A stretch of DNA of 64,000 nucleotides from Brienomyrus brachyistius (lineage: Eukaryota; Chordata; Actinopteri; Osteoglossiformes; Mormyridae): positions 7,891,608 through 7,955,607 of the forward strand of contig NC_064549.1 of NCBI RefSeq assembly GCF_023856365.1, read 5' to 3'. Below are positions 40,092 through 52,800 of the stretch, in pieces; position 1 is the first letter of the stretch; each line of letters starts with the position of its first letter. The notes under the pieces were generated by a model, which made no database searches, had not been told where the DNA came from, and saw nothing but the letters and a program-made list of their open reading frames with translations. The position numbers and the translations under genes were made by a program.

Positions 40092-41614
40092 TGACCTTCC
40101 CCAAAGAACATTTATATTTAGTTCAGCACATTACGGTTCTGCAATGCGTTAGGACAGTAGGCCCAGTATACTTATATGCTGGGAAAAACATGTGCATTTG
40201 TACCGAACCTGCGCTTCAACAAGTATCCATAAAATCAAATTTTCCTTTTTTTGACAAAAATAAATAAATAAAATTAATTAATTAAGTAGTTAAACACTCG
40301 CAGGGTGTCGATTTCCTATCTGAGTGGCATATAATAAATTATACCTGGACTAGTATTAAGGGAAATTCAGCTCCGCAATGTTCCCCCTGTCGCGCGCTGA
40401 TTTCACCCTGTCCATAAACGTAGTAGATATCGGCCGGTATCGAGATTAAGAACATCTTGGGAAAAATACAAAGGCAAAAACGTGTATATGGCCAAAACAT
40501 ATTCTAATTATTTATGTTTGTTATCAGGTTACCACAGGTTTAATTTAGCTCAATGATATTTTAAAATGTACGTCTATAAATTACTGCCCATTATGCGCAA
40601 AGGCATACTTCAAACATTACGCAATGATCTAGAAATTACATACTAGTCCTAAAAGTAGAATGGTTTCTTGTTACGACAGTATTAAAACATCGTAAATCTA
40701 TATTTGCAGAAAATAAATTAATACTTACACGTTATTCGGCCAATGTGCAACAAGAAACTCGTCACGAAACAAAAAAAATATATTCTTGCTTTCAGTTCCG
40801 AGGTTATGAAAATGCAAGCTATTTTTCCCTCTGCAATAAAGTCCAGGCAACGCTCACGTTTTAATTAGTCTGAAATGACCATAGCTCTTCTGACAGCGTC
40901 ATCTGGGACTGCTCCAACTATATTATTGTGCAAGCAGTTTAGTAGAAAAGCCAAAGAAGTCGGCATGTCGAATAGGTGTGACAAGTATTATCCCGCCGCT
41001 GTTGAATGGGAAGTTTGTACTAGTTTAATCACATCAGGCTGAACTTGGTTACTTATTCGACAGTTTCTTATTTCTGAGAAATCGAAGAAAGCACACAAAT
41101 CAGATTCCGAATTTAATGAATTTTATTTAAAAGAAAAGTTTAATTTCAGAGCCAATGGCCGTGTGACCAAAAACACTGAATTATTACAAATTTCTTACTA
41201 AAACGAAATGCTGAATACCTTCTTGGCGCTTTCGATTTAGCGCACACAGTGCCCTCTACAGGAATCTGTCGAAACAGCATCCTCTCTTCAAGGCAACGCG
41301 GATCCCGCGAATAAGAAGCTGGAGAAGAAGTGTCCGACTTCAGCCTGGTTTTCAGTACATTGTGGTTTTATTTGTAAAAATATAGTTAATGTTAATGCTA
41401 TATAAACTTATCATTATATACCGGTTGTTGTGCTAAGAATATGATGAAGTTACTAAGCTGAACAGTATGGTTGACGCAAAGAAAACTTTTTTTTTTTTTA
41501 AATCATGCAACTATAGTAGCAACTTTATATAGACGTGCGAAGAAATATGTTGTTGCACTTTTGGTTTCGTAATGCTTAAAATACCAAAATGGAAGGCGTT
41601 GGCAAGTACGATGA
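40092..41614. other. Intergenic, nothing recognised
   Basis: AT-rich sequence with no clear gene or repeat. A CpG-containing patch at about 40388-40440 was noted but has no coding context. Confidence 0.45.
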
Positions 41615-41852
41615 ACTCCCACGCTCATGCAAGAAATCGCATGGCAAATTTATATAATTACATTATAAATCTGAAGTTAGCTACACCAAGAGCGCTGCGG
41701 TAATTTGCAAACCCAACAGACTATTTACGCGGTGATAAAGCTGTTAGATGTATGTAAATGCTTGTGCATGTGTATGCAGACTTGCCTCGAATTGAAAATG
41801 TTGCTCCGGCCAGCTGATCAGAGTTGGCAGCCCTGGCGCCTATGTGGCCCTT
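41615..41852 (+). mobile_element. MITE-like repeat, copy 1 of 3
   Basis: Shares ttagctac, gtaatttgcaaacc, tttacgcggtgataaagctgtta and cctcgaattgaaaatgttgctccggccagctgatca with copies at 42985-43230 and 43420-43615. Right end agagttggcagccctgg. Confidence 0.65.
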
Positions 41853-42052
41853 TCCACATGACGTCGGGCAACTTTCGTTCTGACAGGTTAATTTATTTCC
41901 GGTTTACCCGCCTTACATCGAATACAAGAAAACTCAACGCTAACCATCTGTCAACAGCTGCCCATGTAACAAGCATGGCAGATGCTACCGCAGCGTTCCT
42001 TGTTCTAACAGTAAACAAAGAAATCCGTTTTTGAGTTACCACGATTTGCCTG

Positions 42053-42984
42053 TGCATGAAAAAACATTTGTTCTTTGGGTGAGGACAAGTTAGTTTGATT
42101 TTATTTTGAATACTTGCGTGTCTGTATTGCTTGTCCTTGTTCGTGCGCTGAAGGTGGGGTCTGAGAATCAAAACCTCCGCGTGTCCTATACAAATTACAG
42201 AACTGGCAATAAAGGCTTTTGATTTTTTTTGCTTTTGACAAGACTGCACTGATGTGACTGAGGCATACTAATTTTTTTGACAGCAATATATTGTCCTGTA
42301 TCATATAAAACACTTCAGATATTTTTTGGTAACTGGAAATGTTTGTGTTTATCAACATATTTCACAATTCTAGAAAGAGGCTCGCAAGTTCCGCTTACCA
42401 GCGAGCTAGAAAGCGTCTTTGTATTGCTGTCATCGATGAGTCACAGGGGGCACTATATACCTACCTGCTGGTGCAGTGGTAAAGGATCTTGATTATGCTT
42501 GCCATACTTGTCCACGTAAATATTACGAAACAAAATGTGTCACGTAATTACATTAAAATTATAATTTATTAGTATTCTGCGGGGCTGGACTTACTTGTCT
42601 AATTTAGACCGTTTCGATATGGAAAATACGCGTCTGCAATCCTTTAACATCTTCTACCTGTACTCGTGACAGATGCACCAGAGACTGGGTAAACCCCATG
42701 AGAAAGTATTACTCTCAACTTTACATTTTTTCCCCACTTGATTCGCACTGAACTTTCTTTTATTCGAGTACTCCGGTGCTGCGCTAGGATAAACCGGAAA
42801 TAAAGAGAATCTGCTTAGTGTCAGAATGGAAGAACCTGACGTCATTGTGATAAGGGCCTATGTTCTACCAGGGTCCGAAACAGTTGTCAGGCTCGCGGGA
42901 AAGGGGAAATAATTAAATAAGTATGAATGCAGGTGGTTCCTAATGCTTAGTAATACTGAATCGCTCGCAAACGAAAATCAGAGA
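42053..42984. other. Intergenic, nothing firm
   Basis: Two short ATG-started frames (41975-42034 and about 42826-42911) lie near CGGAAATAAA-type sequences, but neither has support as an exon. Confidence 0.4.
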
Positions 42985-43230
42985 GGGTTGCCAAGTGTCG
43001 CATCTGGTGTGACACTCACGGCTTTAGACTGTCACGCAATCAGCCTTACGGCAAATCTCTATTTTTCCATTATAAACCTAAAATTAGCTACATCGGAACC
43101 GTTGGGTAATTTGCGAACGATACTATTTACGAGGTAATGAAACTGTTACATACATATAAATGCGTGTGCAGACTTCTCTCGAATTGAAAATCCTACTCCA
43201 GGCAGCTGACCAAAGTTGGGAACCCTGGGA
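42985..43230 (+). mobile_element. MITE-like repeat, copy 2 of 3
   Basis: Starts AGGGTTGCCAAGTGTCG and ends AAGTTGGGAACCCTGG, so the ends are inverted repeats. It is the most complete of the three copies and defines the unit at about 245 bases. No coding capacity. Confidence 0.65.
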
Positions 43231-43419
43231 AAGTCATTGTGTACTGTGGTTTTAAAATGTTAAACATTGCAATGTGATCAGCATAGAAAATACCGATTTG
43301 TTTCTTTGAGAGAGTGTACTGGGATTAAAAATACTGGGCCAGTTGCACCTTCTGTTGGGGCGGATTTTAAACAGACCTGCAACACTGGTCCAAAATAGAA
43401 AATATATTAAAAAATCACA

Positions 43420-43615
43420 AAATAATTTTTACGGCAAGTCTATAGTATTATTCCGTTACAAATCTAAAACTAGCTGCATGAAAATCGTAGGGGTAGTTTT
43501 CAAACCCTGCAGATTACAAACAAGGTAATACAACTGTAACATGCATGTTAATGCCTGTGCAGACCTGTGGCGTCTCAAATTGAAGCCAGCTGACAGAAGT
43601 TGGCAACCCTGTGAT
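43420..43615 (+). mobile_element. MITE-like repeat, copy 3 of 3
   Basis: tttttacggcaagtct, aaaactagctgc, aggtaatacaactgtaac and gacagaagttggcaaccctg match the other copies. The left end is truncated. Confidence 0.65.
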
Positions 43616-44559
43616 GCACACAATGGCATTTTACAACCAATACTTTTCTTGTTTGTTATTCATTAATTAAACACATACTTCTCTCAGAGCTGCTATTGCA
43701 CCACCGTCTGTAGGCAAAGAGTATGGTAGCGAATTCTGCGTAGAAGTTATCCTTGAAAAAGTAGTTTCACGTTAATCACCATGGAAAAAAATGGTTAGAA
43801 CTGCCCGATGAAATGGACATATTACTAATGAAAAGATATCGCAGTACGTAAAAAAAAGAAAGGCTTCGGATAGCTGCTATAGTAGAAAGTTACAAACTTC
43901 AACCAGTAGATGTCCTCCTAAGTAAGTGAAAGTCACCATATTCACTGTAAATTAGGCGTAATTATGAACTAATTCTTCGGATATATTTACCTCTAAATTT
44001 CATGTAGGCACTTAGTGGAAAACCTAAGAATCTATTTTCATGTGTCATATAACCAAATGAGTATTCTTACAAGACATATTCTATATTCCTGCAGCACCTA
44101 CATTCAGCATTATTTAGCAGCCGGTTTTGTCCAAAGTGGAAAAAAAACAGGGTTAGATGGTAGACCAGAAGAAAAAGCCTTGCTGGCAAAGGCCCTAAGG
44201 TGAAATCATTCTACCACCCATGGGATTTGTAGCAGCAGCCGCCTTCAATTTATTTTACGACGCTTTTCACAACAGAGTTCTTCCTCCAAGGCGATTGAGA
44301 CGGATTTGCCGAAAACCATCATTCATCATTTATACAGATGAAACGAAAAAAAGCCAGGTGATAAAAGAGGAGTGGTACCCCCAGGGATGCCTGCTTTTAA
44401 TCAAAGCAATGTCTTAGTCTTCTGGTTCTACAATTCCCCTCCTATAACTGGAACTTAAATATAGGGACCACTATCCTTGTTTACCAGACCAGAAGTACTT
44501 TACCCTTGTTCCATGAAATGTTGAGGAGGCGTGCCAGCCATGTCACTCCAACAACATCC
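43616..44559. other. Intergenic, nothing firm
   Basis: Two short plus ORFs (44015-44203, 44220-44417) look slightly protein-like but match nothing I know; they may be worn transposase pieces. Confidence 0.35.
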
Positions 44560-45474
44560 CTAGGGGCATACTCATACTTGGCTTGGTTACCTTGTACCAT
44601 GCCCAAGCACAATCGTCCCCGCTCTGCCGCTGGTCTGCTCTCACTCTGCGCTTAACGCTCCAGGCTTTCATTACCGTTTATGAAAACACAACACAATGGA
44701 GTTCATGATTAATGACTTTATTTTGTGGTTTATATTTTGTCGTTTTGAGCAGGGACGGATTATGGGTTGTGTAGGCCCCTGGGCAAAACGTTTGCGAGGG
44801 CCCACCCCCCCCCACCACCACCACCACCACCACCACAATTCAAGGGCCCTTGGCAGCCAAACCCTTGTAGGCAGAGGATCAAAGAATGTAGGCCCTCTAA
44901 AATAGACAAACGAAAATACATTGTTGATAAGCATTGCAAATTGTTTTGGGCTAGGGGCCCCACGGGCCCCGCTGGCCCGGTCCGTAATCCGTCCCTGGTT
45001 TTGAGTAGCATGGCCCTCTTATAGATTTATCGATTATGCAATTCCTCAATTTTCATTTAATCGTGCTGCGCATATAAGATCATCCCGTATTTTACCAAAT
45101 ATCTTGCAGTTTTTGCGTGTTGCATCAGGCTGTTCCTGGATACGCTCTTCAGCCCAAATTTCCAGCAAACACTGTACCTCTTCCATAGACTAATGTCACC
45201 TCTTTGTTAAATATTTGTGGCTACTTGATCTGTACAAGCTACCCGATTAGTTTCTTCTGGGACCAGGTCGTGTATCGTGTACATGTGCACGTGCATGTGT
45301 CATGTCCATGTTCCATGCTTGGGCATGGTAAGCGATCACACTAGATGTGCACCATGCAGCTGAACCATACTCGGTCCACCTCTAGGGTACAGAGCAATCA
45401 TGCTAGTCAAACGAACTAGACCTTGGAGGTCAAATGTGCTCAGGTACGGTATAGGTCACCTAATGTGAGTACAC
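44560..45474. mobile_element. Candidate TIR element hosting a hAT MITE
   Basis: Left GGGGCATACTCATACTTGGC, right end complement GGTGTACTCACATTAGGTGA. Both ends are followed inwards by related phrases (accatgcccaagcac and tgcttgggcatggt), so the arms are inverted. It encloses the MITE at 44750-44997. Borders approximate. Confidence 0.45.
44750..44997 (-). mobile_element. hAT-type MITE, copy 2, perfect 8-base duplication
   Basis: CAGGGACGGATTATGG at the left, ATCCGTCCCTG at the right, with gttttgag repeated exactly on both sides (44742-44749 and 44998-45005). The body is the reverse complement of the copy at 24611-24920, with a CAC microsatellite in place of GGT and a deletion of about 60 bases. 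Confidence 0.9.
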
Positions 45475-45979
45475 CACAATCTTAATCTACCCCTGGAGGC
45501 TTTTCAATATGGGGACATCTGATTACCATAACTTCAGCTGCATTGATAAGACACTGATCCAGCAGACGTTTCCAATGATGTCTGCTGGTAAGGGGGCATA
45601 TCCTCTGGGTGGAGGAATTCCTTAGCGTCAGCATTTCCCTACCCCAGCCGAACGTAGCCCTGAGCAAAACGCTGCCTTAAATGGTTTGCCGAAACACATT
45701 TGGGGCCACCCTTTAGTCGCTCTCCACGGCCTTTATAAACTCCTCCCCTGTGCAAGCTGTTGGCTCCGTGGCTACATTTGCCGCAGCCTTTCTAGTCTGT
45801 CAGCACCTTTCCGCTGTTACCCAAGATCCCCGTGCATCAAGCAGCACCCTGAAGACCTCTCTCTTCAGCTTCATGGCTTCCCTCACCACAAGTGTCCACC
45901 AGTGGGTCCTAAGGTTACCACCATTTCTGGTTCTGCCCCGAGTGGCTCCCGTGTGTTCATTTATTTTCTGTGTTATTTA

Positions 45980-46560
45980 CCATAGAGCCGACTCCCAGTT
46001 TGACGAAGCCGGCACCTCAGTCAGGATCGTGTTTTTGACTTTCCTAGTGCCTTTAACATCATCCATCCTCCGCAACAGGGGATTATCTCAGGACAAGCCA
46101 GCTTAATACCCCACATTCTCAATGATCATGGACTACCTGACTAACAGTGTGTGTGGCTCCAGGACTGTGTCAAAGATGGTGCTGAACAACATTGGGGCAC
46201 CTCAGGGAACAGTCCTGTTTCCCTTCCTGTTTACTATTTGCAGGGATGGGCTGATGCCACTGGTTTTCTTTTTGATCCGATGTCAATTCGATCCAAGGCT
46301 GGTTTTGCCGATACAGAAATTTGGTACGGATCTTCTCAAAATGAAATTTTAGATCAAAGGAATCGTTATTTCAGTATCGAATCTCATTTCCCAATCCTCC
46401 ACACTTTGTGCTTTCAGCACAATGCCAGTTGATACTTAGGCTATATCAGCAATGGAGATGAGGATAAGCGATGTAGGGAGAACAATCTACGTCTCAACGT
46501 CTGCAAGACGAAGCTGGTGGCAACGTTGTGCAGTAGCGGCACTACAAAGGGGTCATTCTC
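45980..46560 (+). pseudogene. LINE reverse transcriptase remnant
   Basis: Plus-strand pieces in several frames: IVFLTFLVPLTSSI (from the VFLDFSSAFNTI box), DYLTNSVCGSRTVSKMV, NIGAPQGTVLFPFLFTI (from GAPQGTVLSPFLFTL), and after an insertion at about 46245-46440, ENNLRLNVCKTK. Type as for fish L2-like LINEs. Dead. Confidence 0.7.
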
Positions 46561-47669
46561 AGTATTGGGGCCCTTTTATTTAATTGTTTTGAAAGTTTAT
46601 TGTATTACTTAGACCTTCCACTGCCCAAAAAAACGGGTGTCAAGCTGAAACACTTATTTTGCAACATTAAGTAGACAATTTGTAATTCAACCATAAAATT
46701 ATGTCCAGCTAATCATAGACAAAAACAAAGATTAATAATATTTCCATTGCACTGTGTTAACAGAAATGCCACTTCCAAAGAGATATTATGTCTCTCAACA
46801 ATAATTTTTTTGTTGTTCAGCCCTCCGAATATCTTGCAAAATTGGACAATATTATGAACAATTCTGCCCATTCGCAACAGGGGGCGCTGTCCCATAGCAC
46901 ATCGTCACCGGCACATTTCAGCGCGGTGTGCTAAGAAACCCTAGTGGGGATCGTTCCTTCCTGCTGCCATTACACTTTTAAAAACGCATTTTTTTCAGTA
47001 ATTTTGTTTAGTTTTTTTTTAGGATATTTATGTATTGTGCGCTTTTTAAAAATGTGTTTGCGCCGTCTTTGCACTCAAACTCTGTTTGGCACTATATGTG
47101 TGTTCGTCTGTGCGCCAGAATTCCCCCCCGGGGGTCAGTAAAGTCCATCTTAATCTTACTAACAGGCACTGACTGTCTTCTGGTTACAGCTTGCCCATAA
47201 GTCCAATAACGTTTCACCACTTGGGTTTAGATTTGGGGGGGGGGGGGGGGCAGCATACTTCCCACTCACACCACTCCGGGTATGTTGACACTTGGCCACA
47301 CTGAAGCTCTGTTTAGTACATAAACAGAAACTTAGTCAGAGTTTTCCTACACGCAACACACAGACACATTGAGGTACCCCTACTTGGGAAAAACTCCAGC
47401 TGCACTATCTACAGCCTGGGGTATGTGCTTTTCTCCACATCCATTGGAGACCATCCATAATGGGAAACTCCATAGTTGGAGTGATATAAACACCTGATTG
47501 AGTGGTTTAGTTCCCATACTTTGCGTGGACCTCTGACCACCAGAGAGCCAACATTCCATGTCAGTATCCTTTGCCAAAGTCTGATCTGTGTGGTCCTTCC
47601 TGCTCATGCTTGCTTTTCCTTGCAGGTGGGGAGCCAATAGGATGGTAAACTGACTTTATACATTTAAAT
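46561..47669. other. Intergenic with a poly(G) run
   Basis: No gene seen. A run of 14 G at about 47237-47250 and a cccccccggggg palindrome at about 47126 are the only features. Confidence 0.45.
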
Positions 47670-47910
47670 GAGATAAAATGGTACATCCCTGGTACAATAT
47701 TGTTCCCCAAGGTACAAACAACATTAGTGTACCCCCCAATGGTACAAACATGTTCCTTAGAGTCAATTTCTGCACCTCAAAGTAGACTAAAAGGTAACGT
47801 ACAGTTGGCAGACCCTTGAGGGTACGGCCTCAGTGACAATTGCATAATTGCACCCTAATAACTGCACCCTAAACAAATTGATTCTTTTTTTCTGAAGGTG
47901 AAGTAGTTTC
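47670..47910. mobile_element. Probable MITE with ggtac-type repeats
   Basis: Several copies of ggtacaaa/ggtacaat and a final agggtacggcctcagtgac with ctttttttctgaagg follow a pattern known from fish MITEs. Ends not defined. Confidence 0.4.
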
Positions 47911-47979
47911 TGACCAGGCAAATGATCCAGAGATGCATTATTTAACTTTCCTCCCGTATCAATTGCATGGTTTAAGGCA

Positions 47980-48249
47980 CAGTCAGACCCCTGCCTGACT
48001 CTCCTGACGCCTCCCTCGCCTGGTCCCCCTCCCCGGGCTTCCTCCTGTTAGTCTGTGTAATTAAGCACCTGTTTGTCTCATACTTGCTAGTCTGGTCATT
48101 GACGTCATGCCATCTCGTAGCTGTTGCCCAGTGCTCCTGTTTCAACCAGCTGTGATCCCGTTTGTTTATCATCTGTGTTCATTAAGTTCAATAAAACCTG
48201 TTTTGTTTCTCCACCCTGCCCCCCTGAGTCTTGTCTCATCGGTTGTGAC
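47980..48249 (+). mobile_element. LTR-like repeat (solo), third example
   Basis: C/T-rich body, CAATAAAACC at about 48190, end TTGTGACA at 48249. Same layout as 38414-38723. The left end is eroded. Confidence 0.4.
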
Positions 48250-49366
48250 AATATGAGTAAATGTGATGCAATTTATACATAATAATTCCTAATATGTTTG
48301 TATGTGTTTATTGTATGTTTTTCGCGTCAAAATGTAAGGGGTCACTTCTTACAGTATAATACCCCAAAAACTATCAACAAGATTTCATTTATATTGTCGA
48401 GCCATGCAGTACTGAAATTAAGCAAAAACCTCTCCATCAGACAGTATGCTTTTGAAGTGTATTAGTGGTAAATAATCACGATATTTGTCAGAGTTTTTGG
48501 TGAGCCAGATGCTGGTTTTTGTGACTTTTGTGTCAAGGCGTGTCAGTAATGAATATAAGATTCGGGGCTCACATATGATCAAGATGTAATAGTGATGAAT
48601 GGTGTTAAACACTGGCAATCTAAATACTGCATTTTAAAGAGAACACAGTCACAGTCGTGAACCATGTGCCATAAACCTGTATCTGATACAGAAAATATTG
48701 GATTATTTAGAGTTTAAATATTTGTAATGATTCACATTAAAGTTTCATTTAGTTAATATATGGGGAGGATTATTCTATTAAATTAAAACATCATTAAATT
48801 AGTAACCCGTCCCAGAGAATTTTAAGACATTATAGTCTTTCTGGGGAAATTGTCTGATACCTGCTGTATCACTTCTCCTGAACACATATTTCTAGCACAA
48901 ATGAATGTTTTAAATCCTCAATGCTGTTTGCAAATTCACTATTTAATATACTTTATTGTAGAGTGTAGTCATTGATGTACACAGTAACGCCTTTAATTTT
49001 GGTTTATTACTGCAAGACCTAGAAAGCACAAAACACAATATAAAAAGTTTTTTTTTTTAATGTCCTGTCTGCCCTTCTGCTTCCTCTTCAATGGTTTATG
49101 GCAACTGTTAGAAAAGTCACACTACTAAGTGGTTTATTAAAATCTATTAAAAATCCAGGTCTATTAAAATCAGAACCTCCTCATTCCCATGTAAAGTATA
49201 TGCTACCAGCTTTCTTGCCACCTGGAAAGCATAAAGTTATTTTGAAATTGAAGGAGATGTATAATGTGTAACGAAGAATATACCAGTTATTAAAGTTGAA
49301 TTATCATGTTGTACCCAAAGGATGTGTATACTTGCTTATGAAATGTTTGGGTGTGGACATTTGTGT
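48250..49366. other. Intergenic / distal plekhg2 3' flank, nothing recognised
   Basis: AT-rich. No exon or repeat recognised. Some of it may be extended plekhg2 3' UTR. Confidence 0.4.
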
Positions 49367-49372
49367 TTTATT
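49367..49372 (-). promoter_or_regulatory. Candidate plekhg2 poly(A) signal
   Basis: TTTATT on plus (AATAAA on minus), about 510 bases past the plekhg2 stop. Others exist further on (about 49132), so the true end is open. Confidence 0.35.
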
Positions 49373-49879
49373 CCAACACATCCATAATGGTAAAATTCCC
49401 CTTGAAAAGTTTTTCAGCTACTTAGAAGAAATGTACATAGTTCTAGTCAGCACCACTGGCAGAGTGATGAGGCAATTGACAATTACACTAAAACACTGGT
49501 ATTTGGTTGCCCTGAAATAAATGTCTATTTCACAGATACATCCACACACCTTATGACATTACAGTGCAATGTAAGCGTCAGTGTTAAGTGCCAGACACAC
49601 ACACAAAAAAAACGAAAGCAACCTCATAAATAAGAGCTATAGTATGATCTTGCTGTTTTTGGATGAAAATATCCAAGCCTTAGATAAACAAAGCCATAGA
49701 ATTTCTTTGAGACGAAACAAAAATGAGGGCAAAAATGTATAAAACGTTGTTAACAAAATAACAAAGACGAATAACTAATTTTTGGTTGGGGTTCAGTCTG
49801 AATGTCCTCTTGGATGCAGTACCTGTTCTGACTGAATGTAAGGCACATTTGTAAAAAATTGCCTGTATTCCAGCACACC

Positions 49880-52800
49880 TTAGAGCCTCTTACAGGTCTG
49901 GGCAAGGCTGCAACCATTAATACTTTTGTGCCTGTGACCATTGTCAGGTACAGGCACAAGTGTCTGGGTCAGGCTAACTTGAGCGTTGCTTAGCGCAGTA
50001 ATGCGGCCACTGCCAGCAATCTGCAAGTTGACAGTGGTAGCATAGCTGGTCCTCAGTGATCCTCGGCCCACCCTTGTCCAAGAAGCGCTCTCTGGCTCAG
50101 TCTCTGGATTGGAAGTAGACATATCCTGACCCATGGCAGGAGGAGAACAGGCCACAGTGGGGCTGACAAGGCTACTTTGATTCCTGCTATTGTAGTGGTC
50201 ACTGCCATGTGACTCAGCGTTTGAGGGACCAGGAGAGGGCGAAACACATTTGTTGGGGGTTTCCGGACCATCATACTTGGTCAGTAGTTCTCGTATGTCA
50301 GGCCAGGCAATGCTAGTGAAATGTCGCCCTCCCTGGATGATTTTGGTTGGTGCGAGTCTGACAGGGGATAAAACACCAGATGGCGGGTTGCTGTGGGCTC
50401 CCTGGGGTCTCTGTATACCTGGACTGTGTTCTACATTCTGAGAATAATGGTTGCTCTCCGTCCATGACCTGTGTCCGTTTTGTGCTGGGACGGGAGCTCT
50501 GTCTGCCAGGATGAGGAAAGGAATGCTGCCCGCGTGTGGTTGTCTTTGGGTCTGGGGTACGTTTGAGTCACTTACAGGGGAGACCCCCGCCACGTAGGAA
50601 GGGGTGACGATGGGGTTTTGTGGCTGGGGAGTAGCGGCACCCCACATGTGTTTGGGAACACCTATAGGGGGAGGGGAAATGATGCGAGGACTTCCCGATG
50701 TTGGTGAGGAAAAGCCGGAGGACGGCGTCGAACATTCCAAAGAGACACACAGCAGAGTAAATGTATGTGCCTCAGATATGCGAAGCGACTTCAGATGAGG
50801 AGGCTTTTTCGACGGGATACAGGGATAGTCTTGGGTAGGTTGGGTACAATAGAGGGAAGAGCAAGGAGAAGGAGAATGCACTCGAGAGCTAGGCTCGGAA
50901 GCAGATGAAAAGGGTCGGGCCACTCTGTTATAGGAAGTATTTTGAAGGTGATCAGGAGAAAATAATGACCTTCCCAGACTTGACATAGATGTCTTCCTAC
51001 TAATGCCAAATTCACTGCCCCAACTATTTCTATTGTTGTTATTGTTGCTGTTGTTCCAGTTTGGGTGATTTAATTGCTCCGGGGTAGTAGATGACGGTGT
51101 CTGCTTATGGCAGGGGTGTGGGGACATTGTTGGAGATTGTCTGGCACTGGAAGGAGTGGAATGGGCAGCAGCACACTTGGTTTGTTGGGTTGTGGTCAAT
51201 GCACTGCCAAGACTTATATTTTGAGAAGTATCTACTATAAAACTCAGTTTTGGTGAGGGAGATCGTAGTCTCAGAGATATAGAGGACTGTGGCAACGTAG
51301 GAGAGATGGAACTTTTTGCATTTAAGCCGCTAGTCATGGCTAAAGATTGGGTGTTATTGCTCCTTTTTGCAAGGCTTTGGCTTATGCAGGAAGCTGCTTG
51401 CGACTTAGTCATCGGACTAACGAAACACGAAGAGGGCTGAGGGTTTTCTACTGGGGTAGTGCAGCACTTGGGACTACAACATGGCTTTTTATCGCCTACG
51501 GTGGAAGGCAAGTTAGATGGTCTATCATTGGAGAGATGCGGATGTAACTTTGGACGGGATTCTCCTGAACTTGCTTGTACCTGTTTCTTGACAGAGTCTT
51601 CATGCCTAGGAGAGACAGGAGGCAACCTAGAGCCAACAAAGAAACATTGTGACATAAGAAAATTATTCAAAAACAATATACAATATATATACACAGGAAG
51701 AAAAGAAGACAATTGTGGCTTTCCTGAGCTTTATAACCACTGAACTCAGCTGATTTGATTGGAACGAACTCTCTCTCTTACCTAATATTAGACTCTGCTT
51801 AAAGGCCTGTGACAAGCATTTTAAGTGTAAGAAATAAGTCACAGTTAAATAACATTATACTGTTTTATGCATTACCGTAAATACAAACCTTTGACTGACG
51901 CATTGCATGGCTTGTGCCTCCAGATTTGAAGGAATGCACTTTGTTTCACTATCATCTGGCAAGTCTGGTCTTTTGCTTGAGACCTTTGGAAGATCTGAAA
52001 AGGGCGACCTTCTCTGAGTGGTAGCTTGCTCTTTGGTTATCTGGTCCTTCCTCAAAGAAGATTCCACACTGTTAGAGATAGGCTGTTCTGGAGCTGATAT
52101 GTCCTTTGTGATGCATGAAGAAGAAAAAACGTCTGTTGAGATGCCTTCCAGGGAAACCTTCTGTAGTGGGCAGGAAACATATATTCTATTCTGGCTCGGA
52201 AGCCCTCTCATCAAAACAGAGTTTTCTAAATTTTTGTTATCTATTCCAGGTTCTGAGGGCAAAGTCACATTATCCTCAGGGGCAGATAAGGGCAACACCG
52301 TCTTGGGATGTTCAGGATTCTTGTCACAATCACTTGAATCTTCTGGAACATTGGCACTTTTCTCTGTCTCCTGTTCTAAAGTCATTGTCATTTCTTTGCT
52401 ATCCAATATTTTGCCATCTAAATTCTCCATAGATATGTCTTGTGAACATGTAAAGCTCTCCTGTTGCGAATTCCAGCTAAGATTTTCCTCAAAATGGCAA
52501 GGCACATCTCTCATTTCTTCCTGTAACTCTTTACATTCATTCAGTGCCAGGTTTTTCTGTATTGCCATTGCTACCTGTCGCACTTTTGATTCAGTAGTTC
52601 CGTCTTGCAAGATGAAGGGCTTTTCTGTTACAGAAAGGCTTTCCCTTTCGGAAAACACTGAATGGTCACCCCCCTGTTCTTCAGGTGATATGAAATCAGT
52701 ATCTTTGTTGGAATCTGTTGGTGACTCATAGTCACATGGTGCATTTATTTGTACAGAGCTGTCCTGCTCAGGGTTTGTGCTTTGTGTTTCAGGCTGGGTT

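Noticed and set aside
41975..42034. Possible first exon starting MADATAAFLVLT
   Set aside because: Good start context but no clear donor, no following exon and no recognised protein.
20300..49800. rps16 expected between the neighbours
   Set aside because: No RPS16-like exon was found by eye on either strand; it is probably elsewhere in this genome.
52018..52731. 237-codon plus-strand ORF
   Set aside because: Antisense shadow of the 1210-base plekhg2 exon, with no splice sites or known motif.
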